Below, in pieces: positions 1-5,367 of a DNA stretch of 5,367 bases. Both the position numbers and the translations under genes were made by a program. Below the pieces are notes generated by a model, which searched no databases, had not been told where the DNA came from, and worked only from the letters and a program-made list of their open reading frames with translations. The stretch comes from Candidatus Sulfopaludibacter sp. SbA3 (lineage in GTDB: Bacteria > Acidobacteriota > Terriglobia > 20CM-2-55-15), in assembly GCA_945861845.1 (NCBI GenBank), contig CAMAWS010000264.1:1-5367 (forward strand), given 5' to 3'. Position 1 is the first letter of the stretch. Each line of letters begins with the position of its first letter.

Positions 1-2586
1 TCATAGGCCGCCCCTCATGATCTGATCCTCGAGTCTCATTTTCAATTGCCGCGCTCGCTGCATGATACCCTCCAGCCGTTCCTTCTTCCGCTTTTCTGCT
101 TCGGCCTTTCTCAGCAACTCCCGATCTTCGAACTCGACGATTGATTCCATGGCCGCTACCAGTTGCCTGTCATACAGGGCCAGCGCGCGAGTGTAGTCTT
201 CGATGGCATCGGAGTACTGGCGCCGCTCGGAACGAATCACCGCGCGCGAGAAATAAGCGTCGGCATGGTTGCGGTTTCGGCGAAGGAGATTCTCGAACTG
301 CTCGAGCGCCATGTCCATGTTTCCCTGCCGGAAAAGAACGGAGCCGAGGGCATATACGGCGTCCGGAAAGTTCAGGACATACTTCAGCGATTCTTCATAC
401 TGCTCTCGCGCTTTTTCAAGATTGCCCCGGGCAAGCCAGACATTGCCACGGTAGTAATACGCTTCGTAGCTGGCCGGATTGATCTCGATGGCGGTGTTGA
501 ATCCTCTTTCAGCCTCGTCAAGGCTGTTGCTCTGCAGATAGCTGAGGCCGAGCCGCAGGTGCGCCACTTCATACCGCGGATTTTGCTGCACTGCGGCAAC
601 GTACTGCTCCCTCGCCAGTTCGTTTTCTTCGAGCCCGGAGTAGTAGTCTCCCAGAAGAATGCGTCCTTCCAGGAATTGCGGGCCAAGTTCAACGGCCCGC
701 CTGTACAGGTGGGTGACGTCCTGTTGTTCGTCCAGCGCGGATATTGCCTGTGCCAGGCCGATGTACGAACGGAAATGCCCGGGACTCAGTTCGAGCGCCC
801 GCTCGAAAGCCGACTGCGCTGCCGGATATTCCCCCTTAACCAGGAAATAATTTCCAGCCTCGTATTGGATCAGCGCGAGATCAGGGTTTAACTCTGCGGC
901 TTTCAGGATCGCATTCTCCTGCCGGTTCGTCGTGGGATTGAGCTTCCAGCGGACAAACCAGTTCAATGGCTCATTCGGTTCCAGAAGTATTGCCTGGTTG
1001 ATCTTGTTCAGGACCGTGCGGTCGCGGACCGGTCCGAAATCATCCAGCGACCGGAACACTTCCAGACGCAGCGCGAATGCGCTTTCAGGCGCGCAGAGCG
1101 GATCCGCCGCCCTTTCCCATGCCGGCCGGAAGTCTTCATAGTTCAGTTTCTGTTCCAGGGCGAGGAAGAGATTCGATTCGGCGTACATGAGCTTGTAGCC
1201 GCAGTTGTCCGGTTGAAGCTCGGCTGCACGGCCAAAATGATCGATGGCCCGCAAGTACCCCTGAGGCGTGAATTCGTGAAGCGAGAGAAGTCCCTGCTCA
1301 TTCTGGATACGGTCTTCAGGGATGGGAGGCGGCGGTGGCGCAACAGCCAAGGGCCGTGTTTTTGCGCACGCGCCAAGAGCCAGGAAAAGCACGACGAGTC
1401 CCAGGCTCAGCAGGTCCGACCCTCGACGCATGGAGCCCGCCCCGAACTTGCTCTTGATGTTATCCATGGTATGGCCGAGCTTGTCGCGCCGATCCGTTCC
1501 TGCACTTGCGGCATCTTCGGCGTTGAAGAGCGCCAACTGCGCGCTGTCGCCGTCGCGATGCAGATCGCCCGCGCTTACTCCGATCAACCGGATCCGTTCG
1601 TCCAAAGGGAACTGGCCGAACAGGGCGCGAGCTTCACGGGCGATCTCCGTTCCGTCCTGTGCGGGGTTTGACAGCGAGTGCTGCTTCGTGTGAGTCGAGA
1701 AGCTGGCATAGCGGAGTTTCAGTGTGACTTTGCCCGCCCGGTATCCCTCCTTGCGAAGGCGTTCGGCAATACGGTCGGAAAGTTCAAGGATCGTGCGAAG
1801 AAGCAGTTCGCGATCGTTGGTGTCCTCATCGAAAGTGGTTTCGCTGCTGATGGATTTGGGTTCCCAATTAGGAACCACGGGCCGGTCGTCATTGCCCCTG
1901 GAAAGCTGGTAAAGATGTTCGCCGAGTCCGCCCAGCATGCGGACCAGCGATTCGCGCGAACTCGACGCAATTTCGCCTATCGTGCGCAGGCCCTCCCGCT
2001 GAAGCCTCTGCTCGGTCTTGGGTCCGACTCCCCAGAGCCTGGAGATTGGCAGGTCATGGAGGAACGATTCGATGTTCTTTTCTTCAACGATGACGAAGCC
2101 ATCCGGCTTCTTCAGGTCTGACGCAATCTTGGCCAGGAATTTGTTTGGCGCGATCCCCACGGAGGCGGTCAGGCCGGTGGTTTCGCGGATCTCCTTCTTG
2201 ATGGACGCGGCAATTTCCCGCGGCTGGCCGAAGAGCGCGATGGAACCGGTAATATCGAGAAATGCTTCGTCGATGCTGAGAGGCTCCACCAGGTCCGTAT
2301 ACCTGCGGAAGACACTCATCACCTGTTGGGAGACTTCGGCGTACCGTTCCATCCTAGGCCGCACATAAACACCATCCGGACACAGGCTCCACGCGCGCGT
2401 GATGGGCAATGCCGATCTCACGCCAAACTTTCTTGCTTCGTAGGAACACGCAGCAACGACGCCCCGGCCCTTGCCGTTCCGGGGGTCCGCGCCGACTATG
2501 ACCGGTTTGCCCATGTACTCCGGATGATCGATCTGCTCGATCGACGCGTAGAACGCGTCCATGTCGATGTGGAGGATAAACCTCAT
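1..2586 (-). CDS. dinB: DNA polymerase IV (DinB) in frame with a TPR lipoprotein, 861 aa
   Basis: Residues 1-393 are a complete Y-family translesion polymerase, which copies damaged DNA templates in the cytoplasm. Visible motifs are the metal-binding D8-M-D10, an aromatic steric-gate position (Y13), SYEARKFGVRSALP (48-61), the catalytic S104-I-D106-E107, a helix-hairpin-helix thumb near LWGVGPKT (184-191), a little-finger domain (about 245-345) and a canonical beta-clamp motif QLALF (350-354). A typical DinB tail (DKLGHTMDNIKSKFG, then RRGSDLL) follows. There is no stop: residues 386-407 form a lipoprotein signal peptide ending in the lipobox LGAC (C407), followed by PPPPP (417-421), about eight TPR units (about 440-805) and a Lys/Glu/Arg-rich helix (about 806-861). 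DinB proteins are normally about 350-420 aa, so the second half is extra. The ATG start gives the standard DinB N-terminus; it lies 4 nt after the rrf2 stop and has no clear Shine-Dalgarno, which suggests translational coupling. The polymerase call is firm; whether a single 861-aa protein is made is doubtful. Confidence 0.93.
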   Translation of the reverse strand: MRFILHIDMDAFYASIEQIDHPEYMGKPVIVGADPRNGKGRGVVAACSYEARKFGVRSALPITRAWSLCPDGVYVRPRMERYAEVSQQVMSVFRRYTDLVEPLSIDEAFLDITGSIALFGQPREIAASIKKEIRETTGLTASVGIAPNKFLAKIASDLKKPDGFVIVEEKNIESFLHDLPISRLWGVGPKTEQRLQREGLRTIGEIASSSRESLVRMLGGLGEHLYQLSRGNDDRPVVPNWEPKSISSETTFDEDTNDRELLLRTILELSDRIAERLRKEGYRAGKVTLKLRYASFSTHTKQHSLSNPAQDGTEIAREARALFGQFPLDERIRLIGVSAGDLHRDGDSAQLALFNAEDAASAGTDRRDKLGHTMDNIKSKFGAGSMRRGSDLLSLGLVVLFLALGACAKTRPLAVAPPPPPIPEDRIQNEQGLLSLHEFTPQGYLRAIDHFGRAAELQPDNCGYKLMYAESNLFLALEQKLNYEDFRPAWERAADPLCAPESAFALRLEVFRSLDDFGPVRDRTVLNKINQAILLEPNEPLNWFVRWKLNPTTNRQENAILKAAELNPDLALIQYEAGNYFLVKGEYPAAQSAFERALELSPGHFRSYIGLAQAISALDEQQDVTHLYRRAVELGPQFLEGRILLGDYYSGLEENELAREQYVAAVQQNPRYEVAHLRLGLSYLQSNSLDEAERGFNTAIEINPASYEAYYYRGNVWLARGNLEKAREQYEESLKYVLNFPDAVYALGSVLFRQGNMDMALEQFENLLRRNRNHADAYFSRAVIRSERRQYSDAIEDYTRALALYDRQLVAAMESIVEFEDRELLRKAEAEKRKKERLEGIMQRARQLKMRLEDQIMRGGL
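1366..1431 (-). other. Internal lipoprotein signal peptide and candidate internal start codon
   Basis: The ATG at 1429-1431 (codon 386 of the dinB frame) begins a textbook 22-residue lipoprotein signal: positive n-region MRR, hydrophobic core LSLGLVVLFLA, and lipobox L-G-A-C with the acylated Cys at position 22. If translation starts here, the product is a 476-aa outer- or inner-membrane-anchored TPR lipoprotein encoded by 1-1431. Its repeat-rich body would then act in protein-protein contacts in the periplasm. Upstream of the ATG there is only a G-rich GGGGCGGG and no proper Shine-Dalgarno. The same codons encode the RRGSDLL that closes the DinB tail. The signal peptide is clearly seen; independent translation is inferred. 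Confidence 0.6.
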
Positions 2587-2590
2587 GTTG

Positions 2591-3040
2591 TTAGATGTGA
2601 TACATCAACTGGCGAGGGTTGTCCCGCGCCCGGCGGACCAGGTCTTCGAACGTGACGTAGTTGAGGACGGATGCGATGGCGCGGTCCACGTCTGCCCAGA
2701 TCGGCTTGAAATGGCATGTGGTTTCCCGCTCGCAGTTGTCTTTAAAATTTCCTGACTCGAGACACGAAAGTTGAACGAACGGGCCGCTGATGGCGTGGAT
2801 AACGTCGCCGACTGTTATCTGGTTCGGCTGCCGGGCCAGTACATATCCACCCTCGGTTCCGCGCCTGCTGCGCACGATATCGACCCGTTTCAGAATCTGC
2901 ATGATCTGAACCAGGAACTTGATCGGTATCCCCTGGCGTGTGGCGATGTCCTGCACTCGAACCGGCCCCTCGCCCTCGAAATTCAGCGCCAGCTCCAGCA
3001 CAGCCGAACATGCATACTCGTCCTTGGCAGAAATCTTCAT
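2591..3040 (-). CDS. Rrf2-family transcriptional regulator, probably Fe-S cluster-sensing
   Basis: This 149-aa protein is the usual length for Rrf2 regulators (relatives: IscR, NsrR, CymR), dimeric DNA-binding proteins that often sense Fe-S status, nitric oxide or redox state. The N-terminal winged helix-turn-helix is clear: MKISAKDEYA opening, VQDIATRQGIPIKFLVQIMQ (29-48) as the HTH, and the wing GTEGGYVLAR (61-70). The C-terminal part carries C93, C103 and C109 followed by H110, a C-x9-C-x5-C-H arrangement. IscR has C-x5-C-x5-C plus a nearby His, so the first spacing is longer here. Cluster binding is inferred from these residues. The ATG gives the standard family N-terminus, but no Shine-Dalgarno precedes it. 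Its stop lies 4 nt before dinB, so the pair is co-transcribed and the regulator may control dinB as well as itself. I do not assign iscR, because no isc or suf genes are present. Confidence 0.92.
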   Translation of the reverse strand: MKISAKDEYACSAVLELALNFEGEGPVRVQDIATRQGIPIKFLVQIMQILKRVDIVRSRRGTEGGYVLARQPNQITVGDVIHAISGPFVQLSCLESGNFKDNCERETTCHFKPIWADVDRAIASVLNYVTFEDLVRRARDNPRQLMYHI

Positions 3041-3052
3041 AATTGGGTGGCC

Positions 3053-3061
3053 AGAATAGCA
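3053..3061 (-). promoter_or_regulatory. Possible extended -10 promoter for rrf2-dinB
   Basis: On the minus strand TGC-TATTCT fits an extended -10 element (TGn followed by a 5/6 match to TATAAT). I see no convincing -35 box at the expected distance. Transcription would start near 3046, leaving a leader of only a few bases, which agrees with the missing Shine-Dalgarno before the rrf2 ATG. Weak evidence from sequence alone. Confidence 0.3.
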
Positions 3062-3065
3062 CAGG

Positions 3066-3094
3066 AAAATCGGGGCCGGACGGGTCCAGTCCCC
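3066..3094 (-). terminator. Terminator-like hairpin between the TPR gene and rrf2
   Basis: Read on the minus strand, GGGG-A-CTGGA-CCCG-TCCGG-CCCC can fold into a nine-pair stem (one U-G wobble, one bulged A) with a four-base loop, followed by GATTTT. It starts 7 bases after the TGA of the upstream TPR gene. The U-tract is only four long, so termination may be partial, acting as an attenuator that lowers read-through into rrf2-dinB. It could also be a chance G+C-rich fold. Confidence 0.4.
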
Positions 3095-3101
3095 CAGGAG
3101 T

Positions 3102-4730
3102 TCAAAGCGAATTCACGGATAGTTGAAAGTCCGCATTCTTCCAGCCGTTCTCGAAACGTTTCCGGACCTGGTCCGCCTCAGCCTTTCTGGATTGGCTTTG
3201 CAGCGCCTCGAACAATCCAAACAGCGAACGGCCATTTTCGGGATTAATTTCGAGATCGCGTCGGAAAACTTTTTCGGCCTCCACGAAGTTCCTTGACCTC
3301 AGATATTCACCGCCGAGGGATTCACGAACGGGATAGTACCAGGCCGGAGGCTCGTCGTAGATGAGCTTGTCCTGCATATCAATTGCCTGTTTCCAGAAAT
3401 TGACGGCGGACGGCGAATCGCCCGATTTGCCCGCGATCCGCGCATCGAGGACATGGCCCGCAATGACAAGCAGGTCATGCGCGGAATTCAGATTCAGCAT
3501 GAAATCCATGGGGACTGCGGCCTTTGCATTTTCGAACTCCTTGCGCTCTCGCCGCGCTTCCGCAAGGTTGCCTTTGGCGGCCTGCGCCAGCGCCCGGGCG
3601 TAGCGCCAGATCGCCCGCGTGGATCTGCCGGACTCCCCTGGCTCCGCATGAGCGAGGACGGCATCCCACTTCTCGCCGCGGCAAAGCGTGTAAAGTTCCC
3701 ACGGCAGTACGTATTCGGCCATCGGATCGGCGGCCATTGGAGCCACAATCGAGACAGCCTTCTTCGCGCTTTCCACCGACTTCCCGGTCATCCCCTGCAT
3801 CGCTTCCGCGGTCGAGAGAAACATGTAATTGTGTGTGTAGTACATCATCGGATACACGCCTTGCGCATTTGTTCGCGCAATGTAATCTTCGTCGGCTTTC
3901 GCCGCCTTCAAGTTGGATTCGGCCGCGCCGGCATAATCTCCTGTCCGGATCTGGATGTGCGCCGGCATGTGGACCAGGTGCCCGGCTGCAGGCGCCAGGG
4001 TCTTCAGCAGCTCGGCGCTCCCAAGCGCCTTCCCGGGCTGTTGCGACGCTTCGACCGCATGGATGTAATAGTGGTTCGCGCCAGGATTCCGAGAATCGCG
4101 CGCCAGCACCGATTCGAGTACCTGCAGAATGTGCTCTGTTCCTTCCTGTGGCCTGCCATCTGCCGTCCAATATCGCCACGGGCGGAGGTTCATCATCGAC
4201 TCGGCATACAGAGTGGCTGCATCCAGGTCGTCGGGATACTTCGCCGAAAGCGCGCCCATCGTTTCTGAGAATGCCTTGTCCAGTTCCGCGCGGTTCGAAG
4301 CCGGGTCTGCGGAATAACGGAGAGCGATGGCGTCGATATAATCCTTTTCCTTCGGGCTCGCCTTGGACAAGAGTCCAGCGGCCCGGCTGACGGCGTCAAC
4401 AGCGCGGGCATTCCGCTCGGCATCGAGCGGCAGGTTGATGTTTGGACCCAGGGCGTAGGCCACGCCCCACCAGGCCATCGCGAAGTTCGGGTCCAGCCGT
4501 GCGGCCTCGCGGAATGACCGCTCGGCTTCATCGTGATTGAAGCCGTATATCAGTCGAATGCCCTGGTCGAAATACTGTTGCGCCGCCTGACTGGAAGTGG
4601 TCACCGGCATGTGGTGATCTCCGAGCCCTTCGAACAGGGGCACGGCTGGCAGTTCGACCGCGGGATTGGAGCATCCTGCCGCGAGGGTCAGCAGGAACAG
4701 GTATGTTGGAAAACGCTTCCGAAGTCGCAC
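3102..4730 (-). CDS. TPR-repeat lipoprotein, 542 aa
   Basis: This is an exported lipoprotein. A positive n-region (MRLRKR), a hydrophobic core (YLFLLTLA) and the lipobox A-A-G-C20 are followed by a Pro-rich mature start. The body is helical with TPR-like units. Clear ones are near 50-82 (YFDQGIRLIYGFNHDEAERS, then FREAARLDP) and 472-497 (GEYLRSRNFVEAEKVFRRDL, then EINPENG). Between them lie two His-rich segments, NHYYIHAVEAS (219-229) and HLVHMPAHI (251-259), which I recall as recurrent in a large family of uncharacterised bacterial TPR proteins. They could bind a metal, but no enzyme activity can be assigned. The start is GTG (4728-4730), supported by GGAGG 4 nt upstream and by placing the signal peptide at the exact N-terminus. 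The gene is first in the minus-strand group, 61 nt ahead of rrf2. Its partner and role are unknown; it may scaffold envelope complexes. Confidence 0.88.
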   Translation of the reverse strand: MRLRKRFPTYLFLLTLAAGCSNPAVELPAVPLFEGLGDHHMPVTTSSQAAQQYFDQGIRLIYGFNHDEAERSFREAARLDPNFAMAWWGVAYALGPNINLPLDAERNARAVDAVSRAAGLLSKASPKEKDYIDAIALRYSADPASNRAELDKAFSETMGALSAKYPDDLDAATLYAESMMNLRPWRYWTADGRPQEGTEHILQVLESVLARDSRNPGANHYYIHAVEASQQPGKALGSAELLKTLAPAAGHLVHMPAHIQIRTGDYAGAAESNLKAAKADEDYIARTNAQGVYPMMYYTHNYMFLSTAEAMQGMTGKSVESAKKAVSIVAPMAADPMAEYVLPWELYTLCRGEKWDAVLAHAEPGESGRSTRAIWRYARALAQAAKGNLAEARRERKEFENAKAAVPMDFMLNLNSAHDLLVIAGHVLDARIAGKSGDSPSAVNFWKQAIDMQDKLIYDEPPAWYYPVRESLGGEYLRSRNFVEAEKVFRRDLEINPENGRSLFGLFEALQSQSRKAEADQVRKRFENGWKNADFQLSVNSL

Positions 4731-4734
4731 TTGT

Positions 4735-4739
4735 CCTCC
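4735..4739 (-). promoter_or_regulatory. Ribosome-binding site fixing the GTG start of the TPR lipoprotein
   Basis: GGAGG on the minus strand lies 4 nt (ACAA) before the GTG at 4728-4730. It supports that non-ATG start, which also gives a complete lipoprotein signal peptide. Confidence 0.75.
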
Positions 4740-4761
4740 ACGAATTTCACGGCATGATATA

Positions 4762-4786
4762 GGCCACTAGACTACCCGGCCACTTG
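4762..4786. repeat. Short direct repeat GGCCACTWG in the divergent intergenic region
   Basis: GGCCACTAG (4762-4770) and GGCCACTTG (4778-4786) match in 8 of 9 bases and start 16 bases apart. They lie between the divergent start codons, upstream of the TPR lipoprotein. They could be half-sites for a regulator on one helical face and a half, but a repeat this short may be chance. Confidence 0.35.
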
Positions 4787-4824
4787 TTTCGGCTCCTTTT
4801 CTATTCGGCCCTACAACTTGCATG

Positions 4825-4854
4825 TATATAATCGCCCTCGACATTCAATTGCAA
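4825..4854 (-). promoter_or_regulatory. Candidate promoter for the TPR lipoprotein gene
   Basis: On the minus strand TTGCAA (4849-4854) stands 18 bases before TATATA (4825-4830), an acceptable sigma70-like pair (4/6 matches at -35). Transcription would start near 4818, giving a leader of about 88 nt. A second possible -10, TATATC (4756-4761), lies closer to the gene but lacks a visible -35. Confidence 0.4.
4827..4832 (+). promoter_or_regulatory. Consensus -10 box (TATAAT) for the DUF6152-like gene
   Basis: A perfect TATAAT lies 55 bases before the ATG at 4888, with a TG dinucleotide just upstream (TGTATATAAT). The -35 position (TTCGGC, 4804-4809, 17-base spacer) is weak. Predicted transcription start is near 4839. 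It overlaps the minus-strand TATATA, so the two promoters share one A+T-rich core. Confidence 0.5.
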
Positions 4855-4875
4855 ATCGAAATGGGAACAAGCATT

Positions 4876-4881
4876 AGGAGG
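4876..4881 (+). promoter_or_regulatory. Strong ribosome-binding site for the DUF6152-like gene
   Basis: AGGAGG, 6 nt before the ATG at 4888, decides the start. The in-frame ATG codons upstream (4822, 4861) lack such a site and would bury the signal peptide. Confidence 0.85.
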
Positions 4882-4887
4882 ACGAAT

Positions 4888-5283
4888 ATGGTGTTCAAAT
4901 GTTTGAAACTTGCGGCCATCGCCACTTGTGCGGTGTTGATGGCATATCCGGCGTGGGCGCATCATTCCCATGGCAACTACGACATATCGAAGTGGACGAC
5001 CGTAGAGGGTACGGTGAAACAACTGCATCTGGTCAACCCGCATTCCTTCCTTTACCTCGAGGTCAAGGACGACAAGGGTCAGGTGGTGACGTGGTCCATG
5101 GAAGCCGTCGGCGTCACCGCGCTGAAAAACAAGGGAATCACCCGCGAAACGTACAGACAGGGCGACGTGATGAAAGTGCGCTGCCATCTTCTCAAGGATG
5201 GGGGCAACGGCTGTCTGCTCGGGTTTGTAACTCCGATGCATGGGGACCAGGCGCGAGGTCACGGAGTCGAGGTGGAGTGGTAG
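4888..5283 (+). CDS. Secreted DUF6152-like protein, 131 aa
   Basis: This is a small exported protein of unknown function. A Sec signal peptide (KCLKLAAIATCAVLMAYPAWA, about residues 4-24) ends in an A-W-A cleavage site, leaving a mature protein of 107 residues that begins HHSHGNYD. The following pattern, VEGTVKQLHLVNPHSFLYLEV (39-59), a DDKG turn, TWSMEA (68-73) and a YRQGDVMKV strand (89-97), matches what I recall of the DUF6152 family: a small beta-rich domain with a post-signal HHS motif and a conserved NPH. Possible metal ligands are H25, H26 and H28 at the mature N-terminus and H52 of NPH. C99 and C109 could form a disulfide in the periplasm. The gene has a TATAAT box and AGGAGG upstream, and the next gene follows after 32 nt with its own strong ribosome-binding site, so both probably sit on one transcript. 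Secretion is firm, the family assignment fairly so, and metal binding is inference. Confidence 0.88.
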   Translation: MVFKCLKLAAIATCAVLMAYPAWAHHSHGNYDISKWTTVEGTVKQLHLVNPHSFLYLEVKDDKGQVVTWSMEAVGVTALKNKGITRETYRQGDVMKVRCHLLKDGGNGCLLGFVTPMHGDQARGHGVEVEW

Positions 5284-5304
5284 ACCGTAACAACGTTTCA
5301 AGCC

Positions 5305-5310
5305 GGGAGG
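5305..5310 (+). promoter_or_regulatory. Ribosome-binding site of the gene entering the right edge
   Basis: GGGAGG lies 5 nt before the ATG at 5316 and supports a real gene start there. Confidence 0.7.
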
Positions 5311-5315
5311 TGTTT

Positions 5316-5367
5316 ATGCGTCGGATTCCACTAATTGCGGCGGCGGTGATCTTGTTTGTCTCAGTGC
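5316..5367 (+). CDS. Partial CDS: start of an exported or membrane protein
   Basis: Only 17 complete codons are visible: MRRIPLIAAAVILFVSV, cut by the window edge. Two arginines followed by a long hydrophobic run are typical of a Sec signal peptide or an N-terminal membrane anchor. The ATG has a good GGGAGG site 5 nt upstream and lies 32 nt after the DUF6152-like stop, on the same strand, with no terminator between them. It is probably the second gene of an operon for envelope proteins. The product cannot be named from this fragment. Confidence 0.7.
   Translation, partial: MRRIPLIAAAVILFVSV

Noticed and set aside
163..891. Open plus-strand frame of 242 codons opposite the TPR half of the dinB frame
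   Set aside because: No recognisable domain or ribosome-binding site; it mirrors a well-supported TPR coding sequence on the minus strand, and antisense frames stay open easily at this base composition.
1..2586. Reading the dinB frame as UmuC or another Y-family polymerase
   Set aside because: Motifs, the QLALF clamp site at 350-354 and the tail fit DinB; there is no umuD-like gene alongside.
3041..3101. LexA (SOS) box upstream of rrf2-dinB
   Set aside because: I looked for CTG-N10-CAG type palindromes and found CTGTGC but no matching second half; the LexA motif of this lineage is unknown, so a different box cannot be excluded.
3453..4390. Long open frames (271 and 288 codons, plus strand) and a 234-codon minus-strand frame inside the 542-aa TPR lipoprotein gene
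   Set aside because: Low-complexity Arg/Pro/Ser/Ala-rich translations with no domain, all overlapping a gene with a clear signal peptide and TPR body.
4822..4887. Upstream ATG start (4822) for the DUF6152-like protein
   Set aside because: It lies at the -10 box, has no ribosome-binding site and would put 22 residues before a normal signal peptide.
4801..5301. Minus-strand frame of 166 codons opposite the DUF6152-like gene
   Set aside because: The plus-strand gene has a promoter box, an AGGAGG site, a signal peptide and a recognisable family pattern; the antisense frame has none and would cover the divergent promoter.
1..5367. tRNA, rRNA, CRISPR array, insertion sequence or attachment site
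   Set aside because: No cloverleaf, regular spaced repeats, transposase or terminal inverted repeats were seen; nearly the whole window is ordinary coding sequence.

Overview
The window carries three genes on the minus strand and two on the plus strand, which diverge from a 157-base intergenic region at about 4731-4887. G+C is moderate to high and coding density is high. The proteins suggest a Gram-negative environmental bacterium: two TPR lipoproteins, an Rrf2 regulator, and a DUF6152-like secreted protein. My best guess is Acidobacteriota, with some Gammaproteobacteria as the alternative. This rests on the gene families only, and there is no rRNA or marker gene to settle it.

The minus-strand unit reads right to left. 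A TPR lipoprotein of 542 aa (3102-4730, GTG start) comes first. It is followed by an Rrf2-family, probably Fe-S-binding regulator (2591-3040) and, 4 nt later, by a DNA polymerase IV (DinB) reading frame. The 61-nt gap before rrf2 holds a terminator-like hairpin and a possible extended -10 box, so rrf2-dinB may be transcribed separately from the TPR gene. The rrf2-dinB junction is so tight that the two are almost certainly co-transcribed.

The most unusual feature is the dinB frame itself. A complete Y-family polymerase, including its beta-clamp motif and usual C-terminal tail, has no stop codon. It runs in frame into a complete lipoprotein: signal peptide, lipobox LGAC, proline-rich linker, about eight TPR units and a charged helix. 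The total is 861 aa. The last residues of the polymerase tail also form the start of the signal peptide, beginning at an internal ATG (1429-1431). Either this is a real fusion of a cytoplasmic polymerase to an exported domain, or one frame encodes two proteins through an internal start, or a stop codon has been lost or missed in sequencing.

On the plus strand, a consensus TATAAT box precedes a small secreted DUF6152-like protein (4888-5283). Its predicted mature N-terminus is His-His-Ser-His, which suggests metal binding. A second secreted or membrane protein starts at 5316, with a good ribosome-binding site, and runs off the window; the two probably form an operon. I saw no tRNA, rRNA, CRISPR array or insertion sequence, and the only intergenic stretches are under 160 bases.
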